Both the position numbers and the translations under genes were made by a program. 64,000 bases of DNA from Massilia psychrophila (GTDB lineage Bacteria; Pseudomonadota; Gammaproteobacteria; Burkholderiales; Burkholderiaceae_D). A model generated the notes under the pieces. The model saw only the letters and a list, made by a program, of their open reading frames with translations. It had not been told where the DNA came from and ran no database searches. The first letter of the stretch is position 1. The number at the start of each line of letters is the position of its first letter. Of this stretch, positions 63,085 to 64,000 are shown piece by piece. The stretch spans positions 94,909-158,908 of the forward strand of contig NZ_PDOB01000006.1 of assembly GCF_002760665.1 (NCBI RefSeq). Reading direction: 5' to 3'.

Positions 63085-63099
63085 CGCAGATAGCGGCGC

Positions 63100-63999
63100 T
63101 TAAACCACGCTGGCCGCAAGGGTGCCGGCCCGGTACGGTTTCGGCACAGGCACGTCGCCCTGTAGCTGGTCCGCGTGAATCAGCACCGGCGCCACGAAGA
63201 TGAGTTTGCGCTGCTGGTTGCCGGCGCCAAAGGGCTGCATTCGAAAATGCCCGCGGCGCCAGTGCGGCGCCACGGCGCTTCCCGCGCCACCTGCCGCCGT
63301 GGCCAAAGGCACGGACGCGGGGCCGACGAGGATGCTGTTGTACCGGGAGGCGCACTTGCGTAACAGTTTGGCGCGCTTGCGCTCGCCCAGGCCGGCGGCG
63401 CGCCGCAGCGCTTCGTCATATTCGGGCTGTTCCATCACGCGCGCCTGCTTCAAGGCCATGTACAGGAACACCCTCACCACGTAGCTGACAGCGGCATGCA
63501 TCGACTGATGGAACTCGTCCACGGGCTGCTCGGCGACAGTGTTAAGCACGTTGGAGAGCCATTCGCCGACCGTGGTGCTGCCCCGATCCGTCTCGCCGAG
63601 CAGTGCGACATGGCCATTGTGGCAATCCTGCCGCTTGCTGATAAAGACGAGTTCCAGCGTCCAAACTGCTTCCCCTTTGGCATGACGGGCGGGGTCCGGG
63701 GTGAAAAAACAAAAAACCCCGTCGAAGACGCTGTCGGCGGCTTGCGAATCCGGCACCGTCAGGTAGTGCATTGCCGCTTCGCCAAAGCGCAGATACTGGG
63801 CTGGATATGGTGGCGCCACCATGCTCATTGGAAGACTGGTGTCCACGTCCGAATTCGTCAGCAGCGTTTCCAGTGCCGCCGTGGCCTCGATCACCGTCCC
63901 TTTGTTCAAGTGATACTTCAGGTTTGCGCTGATCTCGACCGCGAGCATCCGGCGATTCGCAGTCACTTTCTCGGTCGCTTGCTTTGGTACCAAAGACAT
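63100..63999 (-). CDS. conserved hypothetical protein with HWRRGH motif (possibly partial at window edge)
   Basis: A 299-residue cytoplasmic-looking protein. The N-terminal half begins MSLVPKQATEKVTANRRMLA with no recognised domain. A basic helix (RRAAGLGERKRAKLLRKCAS) precedes a C-terminal PHWRRGHFRMQPFGAG motif (245-260) and KLIFVAPVLI. The HWRRGH-plus-beta-strand arrangement is known from proteins of mobile elements, including relatives of the anti-CRISPR AcrVA2 as I recall them; this is a motif resemblance only. It converges with tssG (15 nt between stops). The ATG at 63999 is one base from the window end, so an earlier start cannot be excluded. Confidence 0.6.
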   Translation of the reverse strand: MSLVPKQATEKVTANRRMLAVEISANLKYHLNKGTVIEATAALETLLTNSDVDTSLPMSMVAPPYPAQYLRFGEAAMHYLTVPDSQAADSVFDGVFCFFTPDPARHAKGEAVWTLELVFISKRQDCHNGHVALLGETDRGSTTVGEWLSNVLNTVAEQPVDEFHQSMHAAVSYVVRVFLYMALKQARVMEQPEYDEALRRAAGLGERKRAKLLRKCASRYNSILVGPASVPLATAAGGAGSAVAPHWRRGHFRMQPFGAGNQQRKLIFVAPVLIHADQLQGDVPVPKPYRAGTLAASVV

Positions 64000-64000
64000 G

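Overview
The window is a high-GC chromosomal segment from a betaproteobacterium, most likely Oxalobacteraceae (the Massilia/Duganella/Janthinobacterium group). The evidence is gene order: a 2-oxoglutarate dehydrogenase block followed by zapE; surE-pcm-nlpD-rpoS; ndk-rlmN-pilF-rodZ-like-ispG-hisS-yfgM-bamB-der-hfq-hflX-hflK-hflC-hisZ-purA; and uvrB divergent from an aromatic aminotransferase. The genus is an inference; no rRNA gene is present.

Region by region. 1-6348: the 3' end of citrate synthase with a terminator, then an accessory stretch: a secreted alpha/beta hydrolase, an NTF2-like protein, gluQ, a beta-barrel protein with an internal duplication, a Pro-rich secreted protein, and a BaeR-like regulator beside a clearly broken BaeS-like kinase. 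6650-13911: odhA-odhB-(PspC/SHOCT gene)-lpdA-zapE. 13953-19035: a lipoprotein, a PP2C-like protein lacking key metal ligands, a YdcH-type protein, a DinG/YoaA helicase and a quinone oxidoreductase. 19230-22321: a two-gene module, TIR-domain protein plus a KGGVGR-like P-loop/TPR protein. This is the best candidate for an undescribed signalling or defence system. 22513-26189: the stationary-phase operon surE-pcm-nlpD-rpoS. 26308-45227: mostly housekeeping genes for RNA modification, isoprenoid and His/purine synthesis, outer-membrane assembly and FtsH control. 45363-53933: a PRISE-like reductase, a secreted S9 peptidase, small conserved proteins, an MBL-fold hydrolase, uvrB and an aminotransferase.

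54058-57673 is bounded by two identical tRNA-Asn genes inside an 87-nt perfect direct repeat. Between them lie a tyrosine-recombinase remnant, an IS66 remnant, a PhyH-type dioxygenase, a truncated galactonate dehydratase and small lineage-specific genes. It reads as a decayed tRNA-targeted island. 57741-63999 holds an orphan small gene, the start of a type VI secretion locus (tssK divergent from tssE-tssF-tssG) and a gene of unknown function with an HWRRGH motif that runs to the window edge.

A palindromic intergenic repeat occurs in three copies (14610, about 41950 and 50477). No CRISPR array, rRNA or replication origin was seen. All calls come from reading the sequence and recalling family signatures; no database search was possible.
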